Shown here: positions 53,597 through 62,876 of the stretch, in pieces
Position numbering within the stretch: position 1 is the first letter of the stretch
Layout: every line of letters begins with the position of its first letter
NCBI RefSeq assembly: GCF_037300705.1
Contig: NZ_CP147776.1
Location: 3,596,001-3,660,000, forward strand
DNA length: 64,000 bases
Origin: Massilia sp. W12
GTDB taxonomy: Bacteria; Pseudomonadota; Gammaproteobacteria; Burkholderiales; Burkholderiaceae_D
Reading direction: 5' to 3'
Translations under genes and position numbers: made by a program
Notes under the pieces: generated by a model
Databases searched by the model: none
Told to the model about the DNA's origin: nothing
The model's input: the letters and a program-made list of their open reading frames with translations, nothing else

Positions 53597-54367
53597 TTAT
53601 TGCAGCAAGGGTGAAGCGGCGGCATCCAAGTCCACCCCGCACAACTCGGCTTGCGCCGCCAGCACGCTGACATATTGCCGCAGCGCGCGGGCCTCGGCCT
53701 GGCGCTGCAATTGCAAGGCGATGCGCGGGGCCACCTGTTCATATTCCGGCAATACGCCAACGCGCAAGGCCAGGATATCGACGATGTGCAAACCAAAACG
53801 GCTATGCAACAGACGCGGATGTATGCCGGCCTGACGCGGCGCATCGGCGCGCAAAAAAATCTGCTGCGCCAATTCCGGGGCCAGTGCGGCAGGTTCGATC
53901 CAGCCCAAATCGCCGCCTTCCCGGGCGGAGGGACAGTTGGAATATTCACGCGCCAATTCTGCAAAGCGGCCTGGCGGCTGCGGCTGGCGCAGCAATTCCA
54001 GCAAAACCTGCTCCGCCTGCTGCGCCAGCGCATCGACCGGGGTGCGCGGGGTCAAGGCAAACAGAATATGCCGCATATGGCGCGCCTGGCCCTGACGGAA
54101 TTGCTCCAGATGCGCCTGGTAATAGCGCCGGCATTCGGCATCACCCGGCTGCGGAATCGGCGCCTCCTGCTGCAATAAGGCTTCCAGCGCGGTTTGCAGC
54201 GCTTGCTCATCGCCGCCTTGCTGCGGCGTCAGCAGGCCGCACTGCAGGGCGCGCTGGCGCAGCAATTCATAACAGGCGCGCTGTTGCACATGCGGCGCGT
54301 CCAGCGTCTCGCCCGGGGCCAGCAGCAAGACGCCATTCACGCTCGGAATTTGATTTGCGGCATGCAT
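53597..54367 (-). CDS. Parvulin-type peptidyl-prolyl isomerase of the nar operon
   Basis: This 256-residue protein has a parvulin domain (residues ~120-215): RHMRHILFALTPRT, FAELAREYSNCPSAREGGDLGWI and SRFGLHIVDILAL. The N-terminal half is helical, as in NifM/SurA-like chaperone-isomerases; there is no signal peptide, so it works in the cytoplasm. ATG 54367 has AAGGAG six bases upstream and is 10 bp after narI. Such genes often follow narI in betaproteobacteria, suggesting a role in folding the nitrate reductase. Confidence 0.88.
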   Translation of the reverse strand: MHAANQIPSVNGVLLLAPGETLDAPHVQQRACYELLRQRALQCGLLTPQQGGDEQALQTALEALLQQEAPIPQPGDAECRRYYQAHLEQFRQGQARHMRHILFALTPRTPVDALAQQAEQVLLELLRQPQPPGRFAELAREYSNCPSAREGGDLGWIEPAALAPELAQQIFLRADAPRQAGIHPRLLHSRFGLHIVDILALRVGVLPEYEQVAPRIALQLQRQAEARALRQYVSVLAAQAELCGVDLDAAASPLLQ

Positions 54368-54377
54368 ATCCATCTCC

Positions 54378-55094
54378 TTATTCACCATGCGGGGTGCGCG
54401 CTTTGAGGCCCAGACGGCGGCTGCGCACCAGTTGATAGGGACGGGCCAGATAAGCCAGCGAGGCAAACCCGCTCCAGACATGCACCAAACGGGTGAACGG
54501 AAAGACCACAAAAATGCTCATGCCTAAGAACATATGCGCCTTGAACACCCAATCAATATCGCTCAAGAGCGGCGCGGCTTCGCCACGCAAGGTCACAATC
54601 CTTTGCGCCCATTCCGCCAGCTTCAGCATGACGCTGCCATCCAGATGGTGCGCCGAGAGCGGAATGGTGGCCAGGCCCAGGGCGAATTGCAGCCATAACA
54701 GCAGCAGCAACATGATGTCGCTGGTTTTCGAGGTGGCGCGGATGCGCACATCAAATAAGCGCCGGTGCAATAACAGTGAGACGCCGATAAAACCCAGCAC
54801 GCCAAACAGGCCGCCCGAAATCATGGCCAGCAATTGTTTCTGTCCCGCCGTGATGAAAGGCTCGTACATGAAATGCGGCGTCAGCATGCCGACGCTGTGG
54901 CCAAAGAATAAAAACAGCACGCCCAGATGAAACAGATTGCTGCCGATACGCAATTGGCCGGCGCGCAAGAGTTGCGAAGAATCGCTCTTCCAGCTGTATT
55001 GGTCGCGCTCAAAGCGCAGCAGGCTGCCCAGCAAAAACACCGCCAGCGCGATGTAGGGATAAATCCCGAAGACGAAATGATCAATGGCGTTCAT
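54378..55094 (-). CDS. narI: Respiratory nitrate reductase gamma subunit (cytochrome b)
   Basis: This 238-residue membrane subunit has five hydrophobic segments and His residues for the two b hemes (LFHLGVLFLFFGHSVG and FKAHMFLGM...TRLVHVWSG). It takes electrons from quinol and passes them to NarH. Its start overlaps narJ by four bases. Confidence 0.96.
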   Translation of the reverse strand: MNAIDHFVFGIYPYIALAVFLLGSLLRFERDQYSWKSDSSQLLRAGQLRIGSNLFHLGVLFLFFGHSVGMLTPHFMYEPFITAGQKQLLAMISGGLFGVLGFIGVSLLLHRRLFDVRIRATSKTSDIMLLLLLWLQFALGLATIPLSAHHLDGSVMLKLAEWAQRIVTLRGEAAPLLSDIDWVFKAHMFLGMSIFVVFPFTRLVHVWSGFASLAYLARPYQLVRSRRLGLKARTPHGE

Positions 55095-55777
55095 GGCCGT
55101 GCTCCATGGCGGTTACGGGTGGGAGGATAGAAATTGAGCGGCATACTGCCGTCCGCGCGCAATTGGCCGGCGCTGTCACAGCCGCCGAAAGCCGGCGGCT
55201 CCTGCCAGCTTTGGTCGAGGCTCTCAGCGTTGTCCGGCGCGGCGCCGGCGCGCGCATCCGGCGCCACGCCGGCCAATTCCAACACCGCCGCCAAGGCCCC
55301 GGCCCAGGGGCTGGCGCGCTTGACTAAAGCGGCATAGATGGCTTGCAGAATATGGCCGGTTTCGGCCAGAAAATCGCGCGCTTCCTGCGCCTCGCAAACC
55401 GATGCGAATTCGAGCGCGACACACAGATGATCGGGCAACTCACCCGGCGCCAGAAACACATTTTTCTGCGCATAGGTGGCGGCCAGATCCAACATGGCCG
55501 GGCCGCGTTCGCGCGAATCGCCATGCACATGCTCAAACAGGTGCAAGGCAGTGGCGCGGCCCCGGTCAAAGGTGGCGACATAGTCTTGTTCAATTTGCAG
55601 ACTGTCACTGTGGCCGAGATAATCAAGCAGGCTGCGCAAACCGGCTTGCGTCTGCGCGCTGAAAGATGGCAGTTGCAGCGCGCCTTGCAAGGGTTCTAAT
55701 TGGGCGCGCAATTCTGCGCCGGGGTAATTCAGCAAACGCGCCAGCGCGCGCAACTGATACGGCATCGGGTTTTCCAT
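55091..55777 (-). CDS. narJ: Nitrate reductase molybdenum cofactor assembly chaperone
   Basis: This 228-residue all-helical TorD/NarJ-type chaperone has the segments ALARLLNYPGAELRAQL, DYVATFDRGRATALHLFEHVHGDSRERGPAMLDL and LGAPGELPDHL-like LAPGELPDHLCVALEF. It binds apo-NarG for cofactor insertion and is not part of the final enzyme. AAAGGAG precedes ATG 55777, which is 10 bp after narH. Confidence 0.95.
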   Translation of the reverse strand: MENPMPYQLRALARLLNYPGAELRAQLEPLQGALQLPSFSAQTQAGLRSLLDYLGHSDSLQIEQDYVATFDRGRATALHLFEHVHGDSRERGPAMLDLAATYAQKNVFLAPGELPDHLCVALEFASVCEAQEARDFLAETGHILQAIYAALVKRASPWAGALAAVLELAGVAPDARAGAAPDNAESLDQSWQEPPAFGGCDSAGQLRADGSMPLNFYPPTRNRHGARP

Positions 55778-55787
55778 GACATCTCCT

Positions 55788-57326
55788 TTACGCCGGATCC
55801 ATGCTCTTAATCGGAATCGTGCGCCGCTTGGCGCCGCCAAACACACTCAACCCGGTCTGTCCATCCGAACAGCCATTGCCAAACGAAAAGCCGCATCCGC
55901 CGCGCACATCAAAGGCGTTTTCCGCATATTCCCGATGCGCGCTCGGAATCACGAAACGGTCTTCGTAATTCGCCAGCGCCATAATGCGGTACATCTCGTC
56001 CACTTGCGCCGTGTTCAAGCCGGCTTGTTTTAAAACGGCCTGGTTATCCACCTGATCGACATGGCGGCTGCGCATGAAAGCGCGCATGGCCAGCATGCGG
56101 GTGAGTGCGTTTTCCACCGGCTTGGTGTCGCCGGCGGTGAGCAGATTGGCCAGATATTGCAGCGGAATGCGCATTTGCTGCAGATCCGGCAGCTCGCCAT
56201 TCACGCCCAGATGGCCGGCTTGCACCGCGCCATGAATCGGCGACAGCGGCGGCACATACCAGACCATGGGCAAGGTGCGGTATTCCGGGTGCAGCGGCAG
56301 CGCCACCTTCCATTCAATCGCCATCTTATACACCGGACTGTTGCGGGCTGATTCCAGCCAGGCTTCCGGCACGCCATCGGCCAGCGCTTGCGCAATCACC
56401 TGCGGATCATGCGGATCAAGGAAGATATCGAGCTGGGCCTGGTACAACTGTTTTTCATCCGTCACCGATGCGGCTTCGGCAATGCGGTCGGCGTCATACA
56501 ACATCACGCCCAGATAGCGGATACGGCCCACGCAGGTTTCCGAACAGACGGTGGGCTGACCAGCTTCGATGCGCGGATAGCAGAAAATGCATTTTTCCGC
56601 CTTGCCGGTTTGCCAGTTGTAATAAATCTTTTTGTAGGGACAGCCCGAAACGCACATGCGCCAGCCACGGCATTTATCCTGATCAATCAAGACGATGCCA
56701 TCATCCTCGCGCTTGTAAATCGAGCCTGAAGGGCAAGAGGCGACACAGGCCGGATTCAAGCAGTGTTCGCACAGGCGCGGCAAATACATCATGAAGGTGT
56801 TTTCAAACTTACCGATCATGGCTTTTTGCGCGGCGTCAAAACTGTCCAGATTGGCGTCCTTGCTGCGCTTGGCGAATTCACCGCCGAGAATTTCCTCCCA
56901 ATTCGGCCCCCATTCGATTTTTTCCATGCGCTGCCCGGTAATCAGGCTGCGCGGGCGGGCGGTGGGCGCGGCGCGCCCCTCCGGCGCATTTTGCAAATGC
57001 TCATAATCGAAGGTGAACGGCTCGTAATAGTCATCAATCTGCGGCAAGGCCGGATTGGCGAACATGCGCATCAAGAGTTTTAAGCGGCCGCCCTGACGCG
57101 GTTCCAAGCTGCCGTCATCCTTTCTGACCCAACCGCCTTGCCAGCGATTCTGGTTTTCCCATTCTTTCGGATAACCGATGCCGGGCTTGGTTTCGACATT
57201 ATTGAACCAGGCGTATTCGACTCCGGGCCGGCTGGTCCAGACATTTTTGCAAGTGACAGAACAGGTATGACAGCCGATACACTTGTCCAGATTCAGCACC
57301 ATTGCAATTTGGGCGCGTACTTTCAT
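55788..57326 (-). CDS. narH: Respiratory nitrate reductase beta subunit
   Basis: This 512-residue iron-sulfur subunit has four cysteine clusters: CIGCHTCSVTCKNVW at residue 16 onward, CEHCLNPACVASCPSG, CRGWRMCVSGCPY (with the Trp that marks the 3Fe-4S site) and KCIFCYPRIEAGQPTVCSETC. It carries electrons from NarI to NarG on the cytoplasmic side. GAGGAG precedes ATG 57326. Confidence 0.97.
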   Translation of the reverse strand: MKVRAQIAMVLNLDKCIGCHTCSVTCKNVWTSRPGVEYAWFNNVETKPGIGYPKEWENQNRWQGGWVRKDDGSLEPRQGGRLKLLMRMFANPALPQIDDYYEPFTFDYEHLQNAPEGRAAPTARPRSLITGQRMEKIEWGPNWEEILGGEFAKRSKDANLDSFDAAQKAMIGKFENTFMMYLPRLCEHCLNPACVASCPSGSIYKREDDGIVLIDQDKCRGWRMCVSGCPYKKIYYNWQTGKAEKCIFCYPRIEAGQPTVCSETCVGRIRYLGVMLYDADRIAEAASVTDEKQLYQAQLDIFLDPHDPQVIAQALADGVPEAWLESARNSPVYKMAIEWKVALPLHPEYRTLPMVWYVPPLSPIHGAVQAGHLGVNGELPDLQQMRIPLQYLANLLTAGDTKPVENALTRMLAMRAFMRSRHVDQVDNQAVLKQAGLNTAQVDEMYRIMALANYEDRFVIPSAHREYAENAFDVRGGCGFSFGNGCSDGQTGLSVFGGAKRRTIPIKSMDPA

Positions 57327-57349
57327 GTGATTCTCCTCAATACCTGTGC

Positions 57350-60300
57350 TTATTTCTGGATCTGCGCGGCGTCGCCGTCGAGCCAATCCACTTTGCGCAT
57401 CTTGCGCACCACCACGAATTCATCACGGTTTGAGCCAATCGTGCCGTAGTAATTAAAGCCGTAGCTGAACTGGGCATAGCCGCCAATCATGTGGGTCGGT
57501 TTGGTGACAATCCGCGTCACCGAGTTATGAATGCCGCCACGCGCGCCGGTGATTTCCGAACCCGGCGTATTCACGATTTTTTCCTGCGCGTGGTACATCA
57601 TCACCATGCCGTTTTTGACGCGCTGGCTGACCACCGCGCGCGCCGCAATCGCGCCATTGCTGTTAAACAGTTCAACCCAGTCGTTATCCTCAATCCCGGC
57701 TTGTCGGGCGTCATCTTCTGAGAGCCAAATCACCGGGCCGCCGCGATTCAAGGTCAGCATGTGCAAATTGTCGCTATACGTGCTGTGAATGCCCCATTTT
57801 TGATGCGGGGTGATGAAATTCAGCAGAATTTCCTTATTTCCATTCGGCTTGCGGTTGATCATCTCATCCACGGTTTTCAAATCGACCGGCGGACGGTAAG
57901 CGCAAAAGCCTTCGCCAAACGCCAGCATCCAGGGGTGATCCAGATAAAACTGTTGCCGCCCGGTCAGGGTGCGCCAGGGGATCAGCTCATGCACATTGGT
58001 GTAGCCGGCGTTGTACGACACTTTTTCACTCTCCAGGCCGGACCAGGTGGGGGAAGAAATGATTTTGCGCGGCTGCGCCTGCACATCGCGATAACGGATT
58101 TTTTCATCTTCGCGATGCAGCGCTAAGTGCGCATGTTCGCGTCCCGTCACTTTTGACAGCGCTTCCCAGGCCTTGACGGCGACATGGCCATTGGTTTCCG
58201 GGGCCAGCTGCAAAATCACTTCGCAGGCGTCGATATCGCTTTCAATTTTCGGCATGCCCTGGGTCGGGCCGGCCAGTTGCACGCGGCCATTCAATTCCGC
58301 CAGTTGCAGCACTTCATCCTGCGTATCCCAGCTGATGCCCTTGCCGCCGTTGCCAACTTTTTCCATCAAGGGGCCAAGCGCGGTAAAGCGGCGGTAAGTG
58401 TTGGGGTAATCGCGCGTGACCACACTGATTTGCGGCGCGGTCTTGCCCGGAATCAAGGGACAATCGCCCTTCTTCCATTCCGCCACGCCCATGGCTTGCG
58501 CCAGCTCCGCCGGGCTGTCATGCATCAGCGGGGTCAACACCACTTCCTGCTCCACGTCCAGATGGCCGACGCAGACTTCTGAGAATGCTTTCGCGAAGCC
58601 CTTGTAAATTTCCCAGTCGCTCTTACTCTGCCAGGCCGGATCGACTGCGGCTGACAGCGGATGAATGAAGGGATGCATATCGCTGGTGTTCAAATCATTT
58701 TTTTCATACCAGGTGGCGGTCGGCAATACGATGTCGGAATACAGACAGGTGGTGCTCATGCGGAAATCCAGCGTCACCAGCAAATCCAGCTTGCCCTCCG
58801 GGGCCTTGTCATGCCATTCCACTTCATTCGGGCGCGCATCGTCCGGGCCTAAATCCTTGCCCTGCACGCCGTGGCTTGTGCCCAGTAAATGCTTGAGGAA
58901 GTATTCATGTCCCTTGCCCGAGGAACCGAGCAGATTTGAGCGCCACACAAACATATTGCGCGGCCAGTTTTGCGGGTGGTCGGGGTCTTCGCAACTCATG
59001 CGCAAGCTGCCATCGGCAAGCGCCTTGGCGACATACTCGGCAGCCGGAACGCCGGCGGCCCGCGCTTGCGCAGCCAGCGTCAGCGGATTGGCTTGCAATT
59101 GCGGCGCGCTGGGCAGCCAGCCCATGCGCTCGGCGCGCACATTGTAGTCAATCAGACTGCCGCCAAAGGTTTTGCGGTCGGCTAAGGGCGAAAGGATTTC
59201 CTCCACCCCCAGTTTTTCATAGCGCCATTGGTCGGTATGGGCGTAAAAGAAGCTGGTCGAATTTTGCTGGCGCGGCGGGCGCACCCAATCCAGCGCAAAA
59301 GCAAGCGCAGTCCAACCGGTTTGCGGGCGCAATTTTTCCTGTCCCACATAATGGGCCCAGCCGCCGCCGGATTGGCCGATGCAGCCGCACAGCATCAGCA
59401 TATTGATGATGCCGCGATAATTCATATCGCTGTGGTACCAGTGATTCATGGCGGCGCCGATGATCACCATCGACTTGCCGCGCGTTTTATTGGCGTTGTC
59501 GGCAAACTCGCGCGCCACCGTGATCACTTGCGCACGCGGCACGCCGGTGATTTTTTCCTGCCAGGCCGGGGTGTAGGGGGTGTCATCGTCAAAACTCTTG
59601 GCCGCCGTTTCGCCAGGCAAGGCGCGCGCAATGCCATAATTTGCGGCGTTCAAATCAAACACCGTGGCCACCAGCGCGCTGCGCTCATCATCTAAGCGGA
59701 TGCGCCGCATCGCCACCTTGCGCAGCAGCACATCATCCTTGGCTGCCACTTGTTTATTCGCATCAAAATGCGGCGTATCGCGTCCGCCGAAATAGGGAAA
59801 CGCCACATCGCCCACCTGCCAACCCTGTTCGTGCTTAGCGTCCGGCTCGACATCGTTCATCAAGCTCAGACGCAGGCGCACTTGGGCGCCGTCACGGCCT
59901 TCGCGTTGTTCCAGATTCCAGCGCCCGGCATCGGCGCGCCCGGCTGCGCCCCAGCGGAAACCGATCGAGCCTTGCGGCGTGACGATTTGATTTTCCATAT
60001 CAAACGCCAGGGTTTTCCATTCCGGGTTGTTGTCCTGTCCCAGCTTGTCGGAAAAGTCTGAGGCGCGCAGATAGCGTCCCGGAACCAGCACGGTGCGCCC
60101 ATCGGCCAGGTTTTTTTCTTCCAACATCACCAGGTTTGGCATGTCGGTGTAGCGGCGCAGATAATCGTCAAAGTATTCACTCTTTTTGTCGAAGTGAAAT
60201 TCTTTCAGAATCACATGTCCCATCGCCATGGCCAGCGCGGCGTCAGTGCCTTGCTTGGGGTGCATCCACAAATCCGCCAGCTTGCTGACTTCGGCATAGT

Positions 60301-61150
60301 CCGGAGTCACCGCCACGGTCTTGGTTCCTTTGTAGCGCACCTCCGTGAAAAAATGCGCATCCGGGGTGCGGGTTTGCGGCACATTCGAGCCCCAGGCGAT
60401 GATATAGCCCGCGTTATACCAGTCCGCCGATTCCGGCACATCGGTTTGCTCGCCCCAGACTTGCGGGCTGGCTGGCGGCAAATCGCAGTACCAGTCATAA
60501 AAACTCATGCACACGCCCCCGATTAAGGACAGATAACGGCTGCCGGCGGCGTAGCTGATCATCGACATCGCCGGAATCGGTGAAAAGCCGATAATCCGGT
60601 CCGGCCCGTATTTCTTGGCGGTGTACACATTTGCGCTGGCGATGATTTGATTCACTTCATCCCAAGTCGCCCGCACAAAACCGCCCAGGCCGCGCTGGCT
60701 TTGCCACTCGCGCTTGGCGGATTCGTTTTCAACCATCGCCGCCCAGGCGTCCACCGGCGACTTGGCGTTTTGCATCGCTGCGCGCCAGTGTTTCAAGAGG
60801 CGTGCGCGGATCATCGGGTATTTCACCCGATTCGCGCTGTACAAATACCAGGAATAGGAGGCCCCGCGCGCACAGCCGCGCGGTTCGTGATTCGGCAAAT
60901 CGGCGCGCGTGCGCGGGTAATCGGTTTGCTGGGTTTCCCAGGTCACAATGCCGCCTTTGACATGGATTTTCCAGGAACAAGAACCGGTGCAGTTCACGCC
61001 ATGTGTGCTGCGCACCACCTTGTCATGCGCCCAGCGGTTGCGGTAGGCGTCTTCCCAGCTGCGATCCTCCGCCGTGGTGCGGCCATGGCCGTTGGCGAAT
61101 TCTTCTTGCGGCAGCTTGAAAAATTGCAAGCGGTCGAGGAAATGACTCAT
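57350..61150 (-). CDS. narG: Respiratory nitrate reductase alpha subunit
   Basis: This 1266-residue molybdopterin-guanine-dinucleotide enzyme reduces nitrate to nitrite. The N-terminus starts MSHFLDRLQFFK without a cleaved Tat signal, so it stays in the cytoplasm. The FS0 cluster motif is STHGVNCTGSCSWKI with a His ligand, and the region with the Mo-ligand Asp is around YNAGYIIAWGSN. Length is near that of E. coli NarG (1247). GGAG precedes ATG 61150; the gap to narK2 is 57 bp. Confidence 0.97.
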   Translation of the reverse strand: MSHFLDRLQFFKLPQEEFANGHGRTTAEDRSWEDAYRNRWAHDKVVRSTHGVNCTGSCSWKIHVKGGIVTWETQQTDYPRTRADLPNHEPRGCARGASYSWYLYSANRVKYPMIRARLLKHWRAAMQNAKSPVDAWAAMVENESAKREWQSQRGLGGFVRATWDEVNQIIASANVYTAKKYGPDRIIGFSPIPAMSMISYAAGSRYLSLIGGVCMSFYDWYCDLPPASPQVWGEQTDVPESADWYNAGYIIAWGSNVPQTRTPDAHFFTEVRYKGTKTVAVTPDYAEVSKLADLWMHPKQGTDAALAMAMGHVILKEFHFDKKSEYFDDYLRRYTDMPNLVMLEEKNLADGRTVLVPGRYLRASDFSDKLGQDNNPEWKTLAFDMENQIVTPQGSIGFRWGAAGRADAGRWNLEQREGRDGAQVRLRLSLMNDVEPDAKHEQGWQVGDVAFPYFGGRDTPHFDANKQVAAKDDVLLRKVAMRRIRLDDERSALVATVFDLNAANYGIARALPGETAAKSFDDDTPYTPAWQEKITGVPRAQVITVAREFADNANKTRGKSMVIIGAAMNHWYHSDMNYRGIINMLMLCGCIGQSGGGWAHYVGQEKLRPQTGWTALAFALDWVRPPRQQNSTSFFYAHTDQWRYEKLGVEEILSPLADRKTFGGSLIDYNVRAERMGWLPSAPQLQANPLTLAAQARAAGVPAAEYVAKALADGSLRMSCEDPDHPQNWPRNMFVWRSNLLGSSGKGHEYFLKHLLGTSHGVQGKDLGPDDARPNEVEWHDKAPEGKLDLLVTLDFRMSTTCLYSDIVLPTATWYEKNDLNTSDMHPFIHPLSAAVDPAWQSKSDWEIYKGFAKAFSEVCVGHLDVEQEVVLTPLMHDSPAELAQAMGVAEWKKGDCPLIPGKTAPQISVVTRDYPNTYRRFTALGPLMEKVGNGGKGISWDTQDEVLQLAELNGRVQLAGPTQGMPKIESDIDACEVILQLAPETNGHVAVKAWEALSKVTGREHAHLALHREDEKIRYRDVQAQPRKIISSPTWSGLESEKVSYNAGYTNVHELIPWRTLTGRQQFYLDHPWMLAFGEGFCAYRPPVDLKTVDEMINRKPNGNKEILLNFITPHQKWGIHSTYSDNLHMLTLNRGGPVIWLSEDDARQAGIEDNDWVELFNSNGAIAARAVVSQRVKNGMVMMYHAQEKIVNTPGSEITGARGGIHNSVTRIVTKPTHMIGGYAQFSYGFNYYGTIGSNRDEFVVVRKMRKVDWLDGDAAQIQK

Positions 61151-61207
61151 GATATTTCTCCATTTGTGGCGCCGCCGGCACATGCGGCGCGCTCGTAGGT
61201 TCGGGGC

Positions 61208-62857
61208 TTAAGGGTTGTGAATTTCCGCGTCTTTGCGCAGGTAGAACCACCAATTCAAGAGCAGACAGACGGCATAGAAGGCGGCAAAGCCATACATCGC
61301 CAGCTGCGGGCTGCCGGCTTTGATTTGCGCGCCGATCACCACCGGAGCGATGAAAGAGCCGTAAGCGCCAACCGCCGAAGTCCAGCCCAGCACAGGGCCT
61401 GCTTGCTGGCGGTCGAAAATCACGCCGATGGTGCGGAAGGTTGAGCCATTGCCGATGCCGCTGGCGGCGAACAAGAGCACAAACAGTCCCATGAAAAGCG
61501 GGAAATATTGTTCCGGTTGTGCCGACTGCCAGGCTTGCAGCATGACCCAGCCGACGGCGGCAGAGGCGCCTACCATCACCAGCGAAATAATCTGGGTCAC
61601 GATAGAGCCGCCGAATTTATCCGAGATCCATCCACCAAGGGGACGGATCAATGCGCCCACAAAAGGCCCGATCCAAGCCCAGGTCAGGGCCGAAGGAGCA
61701 TTCGGATTTTTCAGGGTGTGCGTCAGTACGCCGGATGCGTCCGGCACATGCGAAAAGCCGAAGATCACCGTAATCGAGAGCGGCAGCGCCATCGAGAAAC
61801 CGATAAAGGAGCCGAAGGTGACGATGTATAAAGCGGTCATGCTCCAGGTGTGTTTATTGCGGAAGATCTCAAATTGCTTGCTGATATTGGCTTTCATTTC
61901 GCCAAACGCAGCCAGCTTCATCAAGAGCAGATTGGCGCCGAGGATCAGGGGCAAGGCCAGCCACATATTCAACACACCCAGGCCGGAAGGCGCCGGCAGA
62001 TACAGATACAAACCAATGGCGCCGACGATGGCGGTCAAGCTCCAGAGATATAAAATCTTGGCGCAGGCTTTCAGGGTTCCACCATGATTGGGGGTGACGG
62101 TTTGCAGATTATTCATGCCAAACCAGGCGGCGGCGACCATCGGGATCAGCAGCAAGCCCCATAAAAAGCCGGCGTTTTGCACCCAGGTCGGCGTGCCGGC
62201 CACAATTTTGCCCAGCAGCCAGCCGGAGTCTTTCACCAGCACCATGGGGCTGCCTGCCGCCGCGCCGAAAATGCCGCCCATCATCACCAGCGGAATCAAA
62301 ATCTGGCTGCTGGTGACGCCGAAATTGCCCAGGCCGGCATTCAAGCCCAGCGCCGTGCCTTGCCGGCTCTTGGGGAAGAAGCTGCTGATATTCGACATCG
62401 AGCAGGCGAAATTGCCGCCGCCGATGCCCGACAGGAAGGCGCACAGTTGGAAATACCACAGCGGCGTCTGCTTATCCTGCAAGCCCAGCCCGGTCAAAAA
62501 AGCCGGAATCATCAGCAACAGGCTGGTGAAGAAAATCGTGTTGCGTCCCCCCGCCAAGCGGATGAAAAAGGAGGCGGCAATGCGGAAGGTGGCGCCCATC
62601 AGGCCGGCAATCGCAGTCAGGGTGAACAGCTCAGCCTGGCTGAAGGGAAAGCCCAGGTTCATCATTTGCACTGTGATGATGCCCCACATCAGCCAGACCG
62701 CGAAGGCGACCAAGAGATTGGGAATCGAAATCCACAGATTGCGGCGCGCGATATGCTGGCCTGTGCTTTGCCAAAAGGCCGGGTCTTCCGGTCTCCAGTC
62801 GGCGATGTCAGGCCCGCTGCTTTTGGCGGCTGCTTGACGCATGCTTTGCGTAGTCAT
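61208..62857 (-). CDS. narK2: NarK-type nitrate/nitrite transporter (second copy)
   Basis: This 549-residue major facilitator has a ~40-residue soluble N-terminus and about twelve helices. Nitrate-signature segments are GIGGGNFACSMSNISSFFPKSRQG (first) and the FAASGIGNGSTFRTIGVIF region (second). It resembles the NarK2-type nitrate/nitrite antiporter paired with a NarK1 partner. GGGAG precedes ATG 62857; only 19 bp separate it from the upstream narK1 gene. Confidence 0.93.
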   Translation of the reverse strand: MTTQSMRQAAAKSSGPDIADWRPEDPAFWQSTGQHIARRNLWISIPNLLVAFAVWLMWGIITVQMMNLGFPFSQAELFTLTAIAGLMGATFRIAASFFIRLAGGRNTIFFTSLLLMIPAFLTGLGLQDKQTPLWYFQLCAFLSGIGGGNFACSMSNISSFFPKSRQGTALGLNAGLGNFGVTSSQILIPLVMMGGIFGAAAGSPMVLVKDSGWLLGKIVAGTPTWVQNAGFLWGLLLIPMVAAAWFGMNNLQTVTPNHGGTLKACAKILYLWSLTAIVGAIGLYLYLPAPSGLGVLNMWLALPLILGANLLLMKLAAFGEMKANISKQFEIFRNKHTWSMTALYIVTFGSFIGFSMALPLSITVIFGFSHVPDASGVLTHTLKNPNAPSALTWAWIGPFVGALIRPLGGWISDKFGGSIVTQIISLVMVGASAAVGWVMLQAWQSAQPEQYFPLFMGLFVLLFAASGIGNGSTFRTIGVIFDRQQAGPVLGWTSAVGAYGSFIAPVVIGAQIKAGSPQLAMYGFAAFYAVCLLLNWWFYLRKDAEIHNP

Positions 62858-62876
62858 TGTTATGCTCCCGGGTTAA